Below are positions 45,455 to 55,792 of a stretch of DNA of 64,000 nucleotides, piece after piece; position 1 is the first letter of the stretch, and each line of letters begins with the position of its first letter. The position numbers and the translations under genes were made by a program. Source of the stretch: Anaspis maculata (Eukaryota; Arthropoda; Insecta; Coleoptera; Scraptiidae); assembly GCA_949128115.1 (NCBI GenBank), contig OX421964.1, positions 36,820,177 to 36,884,176 of the forward strand. Reading direction: 5' to 3'. Under the pieces are notes generated by a model, which ran no database searches, had not been told where the DNA came from, and saw only the letters and a list, made by a program, of their open reading frames with translations.

Positions 45455-46919
45455 GTGGGAGCGGTACGCAAAAGCATACCGCATTTTGGAGTGCAGTAAC
45501 GAGATTTTGCATGGGAGTACTTTATACTAAGACAAACGATTTGACCCGCAGCACTCGATATTTCGTCCCTTAGGGGGCCAATGGGGGCCCTCCAAATTTT
45601 CAAGATGCAAGAACTTTCACAAAATAATCATTGAGTATCGTCATGTATGTCTTAAGAGAAGCTTACGGGTCTATTGAAAATGTTTTCATCAAATGTCGTC
45701 GTGTCCAATTCATTCTTCACATTTGAAAAAAAAATTCTTTCGCAGAGGTCAAAAAAACTGTTTTTATTTTTTCTGCTGTGCAAGGAAACGATAAATTCAT
45801 ATGTTTTGTTGCGTTCCCAACTAAATCGCGTTCCGTAAGCCCAAATATGAAGACAATTTTTTCGCAATATCATTCTCTCAAGAAGAGGTGACCTCTTCAG
45901 TACACTTTTTTCAACAGCATTTTTTTCAATGTTCCTAGTGGATAAGACTGTCAATTGTCGCTGATATGAGAAGCTTGAACTCTTTTCTCAGTAATTTCCA
46001 TGCAACATGGCTTCAAAACATACAAGAGAGCCCTAAAACTTTTTTTTTCTGCTGGGCCGTCAAATTTTTGGCATGTTGATTTTGTAGTAGGGGAGACGCG
46101 CAAGTAAATAAGATATAGTCTAGACGAATAAGTTCTACCGGAAAATATACCTACTTACACCTAACGACTCTGCGTTTTGTTGTACTGCAATAAAACACGG
46201 CATGGAAGAATATTTTCTGTTGAAACCAAATCGCCTGTGCCTGCAGCCTGGATTGAATACTGGTCCGCGTCTCTCCTACTATAAAATCAAAATATCGTAA
46301 GTTGGACGGCCCAGCAGAAAAAAAAAATTTTGGGCACCCTTGGGCGTTTTAGAGTCATGTTGCTCCGCAACCACGAGGAAAAGAGTTCGAGGTCTCCATT
46401 CCTGCAAAAATTACGAGTGATATCCAGTGGGGACATAGAAAGAAATGCTCTTGGAAAAGAGGTACTGAAGAAGTCACCACTTCTTTGAAAAATACCATTA
46501 CAAGAAAAATTTCTTTATAATTAGGTTTAGGGAATGCGATTTAGTTGGGAACGCAACAGAACATATGAATTTATTGTCTCCTTGCATAAAAAATAAATAA
46601 AAACAGTTTTTTTGACCTCTGCCAAAGAATTTTTTTTTCAAGTGTGAAGAATGAATCGGACACAACGACAATTGATGAAAATATTCTCAATAGACCCGTA
46701 AGCTTCATTTATGACATACATGACGATACTCAATGATCGTCATGTGAAAGTTCTTGCATCTTGAAAATTTGGAGGGCCCCCATTGGCCCCCTAAGGGACA
46801 AAATATCGAGTGCTGCGGGTCAAATCGCTTGTCTTGGTATGAAGTATGCTCATACCAAATCTCGTTACTGCACTCCAAAATGCAGTATCGATGTGTTTTT
46901 AGGTGTGTACCGCTTGCAC
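45455..46919. mobile_element. 1.47-kb palindromic element, GTGG terminus group
   Basis: Ends GTGGGAGCGGTACGC and complement of GTGCAAGCGGTACACACC, flanked by TA at 45453-45454 and 46920-46921. The arms pair through ATTTTGGAGTGCAGTAACGA, GATTTGACCCGCAGCACTCG, CCCTTAGGGGGCCAATGGGG, TCATTGAGTATCGTCATG, CGTTTCC and GTTGCGTTCCCAAC blocks to a centre near 46180. The block after the CTTAGGG core is shared with 7250-7580. Confidence 0.9.
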
Positions 46920-46921
46920 TA

Positions 46922-47123
46922 GATAGCATCGACAATGCATCTCTTCTCGAGAAAGCCGCATGCCAAATTTGAACTTTTATTTTCAAAAAAAGGTACCAAA
47001 AATGATTTCTACCAATTCACTTTTTTATGTCTACGAGAAATTATTTTTGGTACCTTTTTTAAAAATAGATAGTTCAAATTTGGCACGTGACTCTTTCGAG
47101 GAAAGATGTATTGTCAATGCATC
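46922..47123. mobile_element. ~200-bp palindromic element sharing a TA with its neighbour
   Basis: Ends GATAGCATCGACAATGCATC and complement of GATGCATTGACAATACATC. The arms pair through TTCAAATTTGGC and AAAAAAGGTACC. It is flanked by TA at 46920-46921 (also the right TA of 45455-46919) and 47124-47125. Confidence 0.75.
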
Positions 47124-47240
47124 TAGTTTTTGAATTTTCAAAAATCGAAATAAAAAATTTCAAAATTTTTTTGGAGGAGTTTTTACTTGGCGAAAAAAAT
47201 AAAATTAAACCGATTCCGGTCAACAACTTTTTCAGTCGTA

Positions 47241-48957
47241 GTGGACGTGGTAGAAAAAAACAAGTTGCAAATGATGATAAAGGCAAACCACTTTGCAGGA
47301 TCGTAACTAAGACTTGAATAAACGATTTGACCCGCAGTGCTTTTTTTTTGCCCCTTAGTATTTGTATGGCCCCTTTTTTCCAAAATGGCGGATTTTATCT
47401 AGGGACAGAAGATATCGAATAGCCTAGTGAAGTCCAGGTTCATTAAAATATATGGAGCTATGTCTCGATCGGTTTCTGGGACATCAAACACTATTTAAAA
47501 AAATGGTGGAACATCGACATCTGTCGCAGGCAGATTTGGTGGAGGTTCATTTGGTGGAGGCGCCAAAATGAATTTAGCACGGTCATAAGAAAACTGCTGT
47601 AAGATTTTTATTTTTCAACTGATGTTTACACAAGACACCTCATTTTGTAGAAAAGTAAATTCTTCTTGCTATCTTATACCTTCCGTAAAAATAGACATTG
47701 AGGAATGTTCGAGAAAAATTTAAAAAATAATGAAAAAAAAAGATTTTCCCAATTTTTTTATTTCCATGAAAATTGCCTAATTTGTAAACTTTGATGTGCC
47801 CTTTGTTAAATTTGCAGTTTTCCAATTTATATTTTTGCAATGCGCACCGCCATGTTGAGAGACTGATATCTGAAAAGAAGTTTTTGACAATATCTGAATT
47901 TTAGTTCATGCGAGATTAAAATGTTTAGATACGTATGAAAGTTCATTTAATTCTCCACGATTTGACACCGGAACCATCTGTGTGCAACTCGAGGTTCTTG
48001 AGCTAGAGCTTCCGGAAGTATCAATTTTTGGTGTTAAATAGTGACCGCGCCTACCGGATTTCACCACTGGATCACCACCATGTTTTAATCAAGTTACCCA
48101 TCAATAACGCGTCGTCATTTATCACAAATCATGAACATTGGTGAACTTGGCACAGCCCCAAGAGGTGATTTTTAGTTCTTTTGGAACCAAAAATACTTGA
48201 TACTTCCAGAAGATCTAGCTCAAGAACCGCGGGTCGCACAGAGCTGGTTTAGATGTCAAACTGTGGAGGATTGAATGTGTTTTCATATGTACATTTTTAT
48301 GTCACAAGGGCCAAAATCTAGATATTGTTGAAAACTTCTTTTCAGACATCATTTTTTTAATATGGCGGCGCGTGCTGCAAAGACATAAATCGGAAAAGTG
48401 CAAATTTAGAAGGGGATCATCAAAGTCTACAAATAGGGCAAATTGCATGAAAATAAAAAAATATTGATTTTTTTTTTATTTTCTCTCCAACATTCCTCAA
48501 CATTTTTTTCCAATGGAAGGTAAAAGGTAACAAGAAGAATCTACTTTTTCACAAAATGAGATGTCTTGTGTTGGAATCCGTTGAAAGATGAAAATGTTAG
48601 AGCAATTTTTTTATGACAGTACTAAATTTCTTTTGGCGCCTCCACCAAATTTGCCTGCGGTAGATGGCAATGTTCCACCATTTTTTTCAAATAGTGTTTG
48701 ATGTCCCAAAAACCTATTGAGACATAGCCCCATATATTTCAACTATAAGCTGGACATCACCAGATTATTCGATACGTTCTGCCCCTAGATAATATCCACC
48801 ATTTTGAAAAACGGACGCTATTCAAATCCTAAGGGACGAAAAGAAAAGCACTGCGGGTCAAATCGTTTATTTAGGTCTCAGTTATAACCCTGCATAGTAG
48901 TTTGTTTTTATCATCATTTGCATTTTATATTCCCTATTTCGGTTGTACCACGTCCAC
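47241..48957. mobile_element. 1.7-kb palindromic element, GTGG terminus group
   Basis: Ends GTGGACGTGGTA and complement, flanked by TA at 47239-47240 and 48958-48959. The arms pair through TTGCAAATGATGATAA, AAACGATTTGACCCGCAG, ATTTGGTGGAGGCGCC-type, CAAGACACCTCATTTTG and ATGTTTCA-type blocks to a centre near 48090. No coding content. Confidence 0.9.
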
Positions 48958-49178
48958 TATCGCATCAGAAATAACCCCCTAAGTGAAACATTGGAAATTC
49001 TTATTTCAAGAACCAGAGTAAGTCCATGTAAATGAACCATTCCCCAAGAAAGTGCAACATACTTAGTACTTAGTTATTTTCGATACGAGCGCGCGTTTTC
49101 AGGCCTCGGGCTACGGTTTGTTTAAAAAAAATACTCTGAAAAAATGTCCATGTTTGGATTCAATTTTTTCTCACTTTA

Positions 49179-51053
49179 GTCTGGGGGCATAGGGTCAAAA
49201 AAGGCTTGGCCGTGTGCAGATTCGTGAAGATATATAAAGATACGTCCTAATCGATTCCTGGGCAATCAAGGACCATGAAAAATTATGGTGGAATGTTGAC
49301 ATCTGCTGCAGGCAAATATGGTGGAGGCGCCAAAATGGGCTTCATCTGGTAATAAGAAACTGGCTGTAGCTCGTTTGTTTTTCAACGGATTTCAACATCT
49401 GGAACGTCATTTTGTAGACAAAAAAAATTTCTTCTTATTTCATACCTAAATTTTTGAACATCATTCCGGGAAACTGTCAAAATTGTCTTTATAAGATATG
49501 CTAAATTCCAGCTTTTTTTAAGGTTATCTGATATTTTTGAAACTTGGCAGTATTATAGATCTTGAGGTGCCCTTTCCGAATTTCCACTTTTCCACTTCGT
49601 GTATTTGCCGTTTTGGCCGCCATATTGAAAAGATGGCGCCCAAAAAAGAGTTTTTTTCCAATATCTTTATTTCAGTTAATGAGAGGTAGAAGCGTTTATA
49701 TGCGAATGGAAGCTTATTCAATTATCTACAATTTGACACCTTACTCGTGTATGTGCTACTTCCGGTTCTTGAGTTATGGCTTCTAGAACTCGCTGAAGCA
49801 TCAACTTTTGTCATCCAATCAGCACATCAAGTTGATCTTAGCTCCACGTGTCAGTCAAATTGACCATAAATAATGATAATTTGTCAGCCACAGACCATTA
49901 ATATCCAGAAAATCAATCATGGTAACGGTTGTTGTGCAACTACAGGGTGAACTCCAAAGGAAAATTGACTTTGAAAAGATATAGCTTGAGAACCGTAAGT
50001 CCCACATGAGTGATTTAGATGTAAAATTCTATAGAATTAAATAGACCTTCACTTTTGATATGAATCTTGGAATTTTATGACGAATTCTCCAAAAAATTTC
50101 CGAAAATATGTTTTTTTGACGCCATCTTTTCAAAATTATGGCCAGAACAGGAGAGATACGAAGTGCAAAAGTAAATATTCTGAATGATGACCCCAAATTT
50201 CATCATAAAAATGAGTTTCGAATGTATCTGATATCCTTCAAATGCTATATTACCTTTATATTTCTTTCTAAAGTCAGTTTGCTTCCACAGTTCACCCTGT
50301 AATTACACAAATCACATCATCATGATCGATTTTTTAAATTTTTATCATCTAGGGTTAATGGCCAAGAGCTATTTGTGGGTAATTTGCTTACTACATGACG
50401 GTGATATCAATTCAACATGCTGATTGAATGCCGAAAGTTGATGCTTCCGGAAGCTCTGAAAGCTCTAACTCAAGAACCGTAAATCGCACATAAATAACTG
50501 ATATGTCAAATTGTAGAAATTTGAATGGGCTTTCCTCCGCATATACACGTTTCAATCTTGAGTCGGTTGAATTCAAGATATTGACAAAAAACTGTTTTTT
50601 GGGCGCCATCTTTCCAATATGGCGGCCAAAACGGCAAAGATACGAAGTGGAAAAGTAGAAATTCAGAAAGGGCACCTCAAGAACTATGATACTGCCAGGT
50701 TTCAAAAATATCGGATAACCTTCAAAAAGTGGCGGAAATGAGCATATCTTATAAAGACAATTTTGACAGTTTCACGGAATGACGTTTGTAAATTTAGGTG
50801 TGAATTGAGAAGAGAATTTTTTTGTCTACAAAATGACGTGCCAGATGTTGAAATCCATTGAAAAACAAACGAGCTACAGCCAGTTTCTTATTACCAGATG
50901 AAGCATATTTTGGCGCCTCCACCATATTTGCCTGCAGCAGATGTCAACATTCCACCATAATTTTTCATGGTCCTTGGTCGCCCAGGAATCGATTAGGACA
51001 TATCTCTATATATCTTCACGAAGCTGCACACGGCACGACCTATGCCCCCATAC
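49179..51053. mobile_element. 1.9-kb palindromic element related to its left neighbour
   Basis: Ends GTCTGGGGGCATAG and complement of GTATGGGGGCATAG, flanked by TA at 49177-49178 and 51054-51055. The arms pair through ATCGATTCCTGGGC-type, GTGGAATGTTGACATCTGC, TATGGTGGAGGCGCC and AAAGATGGCGCCC blocks. The GTGGAGGCGCC/ATGTTGACATCTGC/CATTTTGTAGA series is shared with 47241-48957, so the two are paralogues. The centre holds 49943-50299. Confidence 0.88.
49943..50299. mobile_element. Inner palindromic CAGGGTG element
   Basis: Ends CAGGGTGAACTCCAAAGGAA and complement of CAGGGTGAACTGTGGAAGC, flanked by TA at 49941-49942 and 50300-50301. It lies at the symmetry centre of 49179-51053: its flanks GGTTGTTGTGCAAC and the complement of GATGTGATTTGTGTAAT are the paired arms. 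Confidence 0.78.
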
Positions 51054-51055
51054 TA

Positions 51056-53886
51056 CTTGTGTTTTTTGGAAAATGATGAGACCTAAATAAAAATATAAGG
51101 GTGAGTTTTTATGAAAAGCAGCATTTTTGATATTTTTTTTTTGTTTTGGTTCTTATTCAATTGATGCCCAATTTGTTACCTATCAGCTATCAGCTGTGAT
51201 ACTGATTATCACAAAGTATGGAGTATGCTATGGACATAATTTGTTGACGTTTCAAGCAAAAACTAATATTTTTTACGTTAAATGTCAGTTACTTGGTGAA
51301 GTTATAAATGGCAATTTTTTTTATTGAAAAACCACAATAGATTGTCGGTGTTTGAGGCTTATTGCACCACCTATTATATCAGTTAGACTCTCCGAGCCAC
51401 AATGTGATCCTTGGATGTTTGATAGTAAGTAGGTCTATCCAAACATTGGGCCCGCCACCGCCACGCGCGCCTTCCATAAAGATTTCGCCAGACCCTAACG
51501 CTGATGCAATTCCTCGCACTGGCTGGTTCGTATACAGGGAGACTTTAAGGAGAAATACTTCATTATAAGGATTATGGTGTGCCAGACCCAAAATTTTTGC
51601 GGGCTCTGGTGTGGAACTACCAGATTCACAACAACAATACGAGAAACAAAACTTCAAACGAAAGATTGATTTGTACTATTTTCAGAGTGGACCAAGCTCT
51701 TTCAAAGGAAGATGTAATCGTTACAAGCAGACACGGTATGATCCAGGGTATTTTTGTTGCAGTGGGCAACCCTAAGGGCATTATTTATCGATAAGGGACG
51801 ACTTAAAAGTTACTAATAATTGACTTAGTGACATTTTTGAAAATCTTCGCATCAGACGTTTGTTTTTGACCGGCGCTTCTACCATTTAAATCAGTGTTGA
51901 GGCTTGTCTGATGTCTATGTATCTACAGGTTCGTCTTGGTTTGTCTTCTGTTACCTGACGGGGTCTCCACGACATGTTCGTTCTTGGGTTTTTGTACACC
52001 AAGACATCCTACCAGATCGAAGAAGCAGGATTCAGCCACCTAGTCAATCACGCAGGAAAAAGCTTCAAACTTTAAAAACACCCTCGTTACAAAACTGAAG
52101 CGTTCTTAGAACGGCTGCGCAGCCTTTTGAAAATACAAAACGTCTTCATCAAGTGGCTCATCATCCAGGAAGGCTGCACCAGCACTTATTAAATCTCCGT
52201 CGACATTAACATCCACAGAAATAATGATATAATTACACGCCGATTCCACCTAATCACATCTTATGTTGCACATCATCATCATTATCGTCGTCTTTTATGT
52301 AACCATCATCGTTGCTGTGCGCTTACGTAAATCCAGAGAAATAAATTCGTCTCCTCGATCCCGGGGCCCGCTGAAACCGGCACTCGAATTAAATGATTAA
52401 CCACTTATCTGATTGTGTTTACCGTTCATTATTCACTTCATTAGATGAGTCGTGCCTGACGAACCCGAAAGTTCGAGTATTAAAATAATTCTAATGATGA
52501 TTCTTCCAAAATGGTCCTCATAGTCCAGAGGCGCATACCATCGGCTTGTTTCCAACGTAATCACCGTATTTCAACAACTTAATGCCATGTTATTTGTATA
52601 ATCAAGTGTCAAGTGTTAAAACAGACACCTGAATGGAACCGCGGCCACAATAATACACTCTATTTTTGCTTCTTCAACATATACTTCCACTGCGCTGGAT
52701 AGGAGTTGGAGAGAAGAGAAAAAAGTGGTTAGCTGAAAAATGTTAACGGGCGACAGGGGGAACGCCCCTTATCCAACACCTAACCACCACTCATTCGATT
52801 TAATTGAAATGCACTGTGTGGCTTCGAGATAAGCCCAGTGGCGACTCGTGTATCTAGGCCATAACTTCAGCTTTTCCGCAACTCTTCGTATTCATTTGCT
52901 ATAGCTATGCAATATTGCCATCTTATTTCAAGTAGGTTTCAGTGAAGACAAGATTACAGTGGAAATTTGGGGCAATATCCACTTGAAAACCAAAGTGAAG
53001 CATTCCCCTGCCACGAGCCGCTCATGCATTGTCCTTGTGGAATTCAATTGTGCTAGCTTATCTATCATCGCCCCCTGCCCAAGGTATAAGTGCAATAATA
53101 AGCAACACTTGCTTGTTTTCCTACAACCACAGCTGGAAGTAACGTCAGTTAAAACGAATTGAAAATTTCAAGCGAGATTTCAAGTCGATAACTAAATTTG
53201 TTTGAGGCACCCGTGATCGCGACGCATGGAATGGGATCCTTGAAATAATAGTACAATCATTTCCGTGGTGCATTAAGAGGGGCCGTGGAGACCTATATTG
53301 GGCCGGGCGCTGCGGCTCGTGCAAAGTGGCCTTTTACCACCTGGAGCTCTCGGCAACTACTCCAGAGGCTACAATTATGACAGACAATGGCCATGGTGTA
53401 GAGTCATCGAGCGGCAGCTCTATGTTCAGATTCAATTGATCCCGGATTGGGCCCAGTGTGGGGCTCATTGTGCTCCGGCGTTGCTACCGGAACCCCCTTT
53501 GGAACGCCAAAAATTAAACTTGTAGGTATTCTGTTGCGTCATCGAATCCGTGAGCGGATAAAAAAAACTGTAATTGGAACTTTTTCACGAAGATCTAAAA
53601 CCTTTTTGGCTGTAACAGCTATTGTCGATAAAATTGCACAAAAGCCCACGATTTATGAAGTTTGAGAATATTTTTGTTCCATCGGCGCACTAGAGGTGTA
53701 TCTAAGCATAATAACAACAGAAATAACGATGCAACAAATCAATCATATACTCGCGCCTACCTATACCCACTAGTTCAAACGAACGTGATCCAACGTCCAG
53801 ATAAAATCAATAAGTAACGATGACTTCACATAACACCTTTGGGGAAAAATCCGCTGCGACTTTCTATCGATTCCCGATAATAAAAA
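51056..53886. other. Unassigned sequence
   Basis: No recognisable gene. There are short ATC-rich simple sequences near 52260-52310 and a GC-richer stretch at 53280-53520 without protein motifs. Confidence 0.4.
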
Positions 53887-54374
53887 TCGATGGGTCCTAA
53901 TAAGACTAGCTTTATTTGCAGAGCCCGATGTGAAGTAACGTTTCTCGCAGAAGGTCTTTGTAACTAGCGCAATTCAAAATAGGTCGTTGTAACTGGCGCA
54001 TCTCGAAATGAACGCAAGTGAACTGACCTATCTCTACCACCCACCACTCTACCGCCACATTTTTTTGAGGTAAATATTACAGCTTAGAAACCAATTCGAG
54101 ACATTATGCAAACGACTTAATTTTCTAAAATGTCTAAATATTCAATGAACATCGCTAACTTTTCATAACAAGTAGTTTCTGATTTATTAGAGACCTTTGA
54201 TCATCCTGTCCTGTAAAGTACGCGAATAGAAGTTGCGCCAGTTCACTTGCGTTCATTTGAGATGCGCCAGTTACAACGACCTCTTTTCAATAGCGCTAGT
54301 TACAAAGATGCCCTGCGAGAAACGTTACTTCACATCCGGCTCTGCGAATAAAGCTAGTCTTTAGGACCCATCGA
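53887..54374. repeat. 488-bp palindrome
   Basis: TCGATGGGTCCTAATAAGAC at the left pairs with the complement at 54358-54374. Further pairing blocks are GAAGTAACGTTTCTCGCAG, GTCGTTGTAACTGGCGCATC and AACGCAAGTGAACTG. The loop (about 54040-54220) is unpaired. Flanks are AT-rich and no target duplication is certain. Confidence 0.88.
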
Positions 54375-54522
54375 AATATAGTATATGCATTCTTGTTATC
54401 CTCTGCTTGCTCCTGATCGCCTCCTCAATCTTAAGAAAATTATAAAATAAATTACAAATCTAATATAGGTTCATTCATTGAGTTCAGCAACGAGTTAAAA
54501 CTGGGTGAAGTGTTATTTACTG

Positions 54523-54674
54523 ACCTCGCGGATTCCACCAAAATATTACAAACAGATTAAATCTGTCACGCTGATAGTTGATGCTATGCACTAGCCAATA
54601 GGACGGTCAGTTGCTCAGTCACTATGAGAGTGATAAAGTTATCGCGTTGATAAAAGTTTGGTGAAACCCGAGGT
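54523..54674. mobile_element. ~150-bp MITE, copy 2
   Basis: The same family as 22096-22242: ACCTCGCGGATTCCACCAAA left, complement of ACCTCGGGTTTCACC right, and a shared GCCAATAGGACGGTCAGTTG interior. Confidence 0.85.
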
Positions 54675-54960
54675 GAGTCTCTGGACTGGACTGCCTGTCT
54701 TGTTTCGGATACCTACGCTTCTTTTATATCCACAAAGAGGTTCTAGACGATTCTTGAATATTCACCCGAGTTTCATGCTTTCTTGGCATATAGGTTTAAT
54801 GTGTCCGTTTCGGCACGTGTATCCTAATTTTGATGTTGGTGTTTCAATGGAAGCATATGTAAAAGGGTGTAAGACGAAAATTTGTGTTAATGGGTTTATG
54901 TCATAGAAGCTAACGAAATTGAATGAAATTGAAATGAACACCTATATATGAAGATTAGAC

Positions 54961-55429
54961 CAGGGCCATATTATGGCATGGTCTTTAGGGGCTCCAGCCC
55001 AGGGGCCTCGGCCACTCAAAGGGCCTCGAGCTTCTCAAGTTTTTTTCTGACAAAAAATTTCAAGAACCTACATGTTTTAAATATCTAGGTGGCTGTAGAA
55101 AGTGATATTTTGAGGAGCTAAGACTTCAGTGGCGTCCAGGAAAAATTTGTTTTTTGAACCTGTGAAGTAGAAATCTTTAGTTTTTTGGGGGGTGAGTCCA
55201 ATTTTTATACTACTTTATTTCATTCAATTTCATTGCAATTGTTCTTCATTACTGTGAAGAAATCTTTCAGTTTTTGCTATTTTCTTGAACAGATAAAACA
55301 TCTTGTTTTTTCATTTTTGAAAATTTCGAAGAAATCAGTATTTTTATTGTTACTTTCGCTAATATTTTTGGGAGGGGGGCCTCAAATATTTGTGAGCCCA
55401 GGGGCCTCCAACATGGTAATCCGGCCCTG
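54961..55429. mobile_element. 469-bp hAT-type MITE
   Basis: It begins CAGGGCCATATTATGGCATG and ends CATGGTAATCCGGCCCTG, with an inner CCCAGGGGCCTC block present at both ends. It is flanked by GATTAGAC (54953-54960) and AATTAGAC (55430-55437), an 8-bp duplication with one mismatch. The terminus CAGGGCC is shared with 62565-63460. No coding content. Confidence 0.85.
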
Positions 55430-55792
55430 AATTAGACCCGTTGGTAGCCTTTTAAAACTCTCTGAAAAAAAAAATTGATGGCATGAATAATATTTTCCCG
55501 TTCCCGTCCATTCATTTCCTGGATCCGTACTTTTGGTGCCAGTTTTTGGCATAACCATCGTAGGCTTCGCTGCCTGCATCTAATCGGCTTGGCCTCTCCA
55601 GTTTAGCCCAGATCCAGAGGGTATCTTCCTTGTTGGTAACCGACGCTTTCCATATTTGGCAAGTTTGCGTGGTTTTTTCCACGTCCACCTTAGAGGTGGT
55701 CATATTCTTCATTGAGCTTAATTTGCCTTTTAGAGCCATAAGCTCCGGGTATCTGTTCCTAGACATCCTGTCGATGCCTTTTCCATGTCTTT

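Larger units (their letters stand above)
43288..47239. repeat. Outer inverted arms around several palindromes
   Basis: 43288-43370 (AAAAAAGTTGTTGACGGGAA to AACTCCTCCAAAA) matches the complement of 47160-47239. Between these arms lie the complete elements 43531-45355, 45455-46919 and 46922-47123. A separate ~160-bp hairpin (43370-43528: GACAATACAAATA...TATTTGTATTGTC) lies just left of 43531. Confidence 0.7.

Noticed and set aside
55512..55766. 84-codon minus-strand frame beside the 22-bp-TIR element
   Set aside because: Looks somewhat protein-like (WIWAKLERPSRLD) but I cannot match it to any family; left as unassigned.
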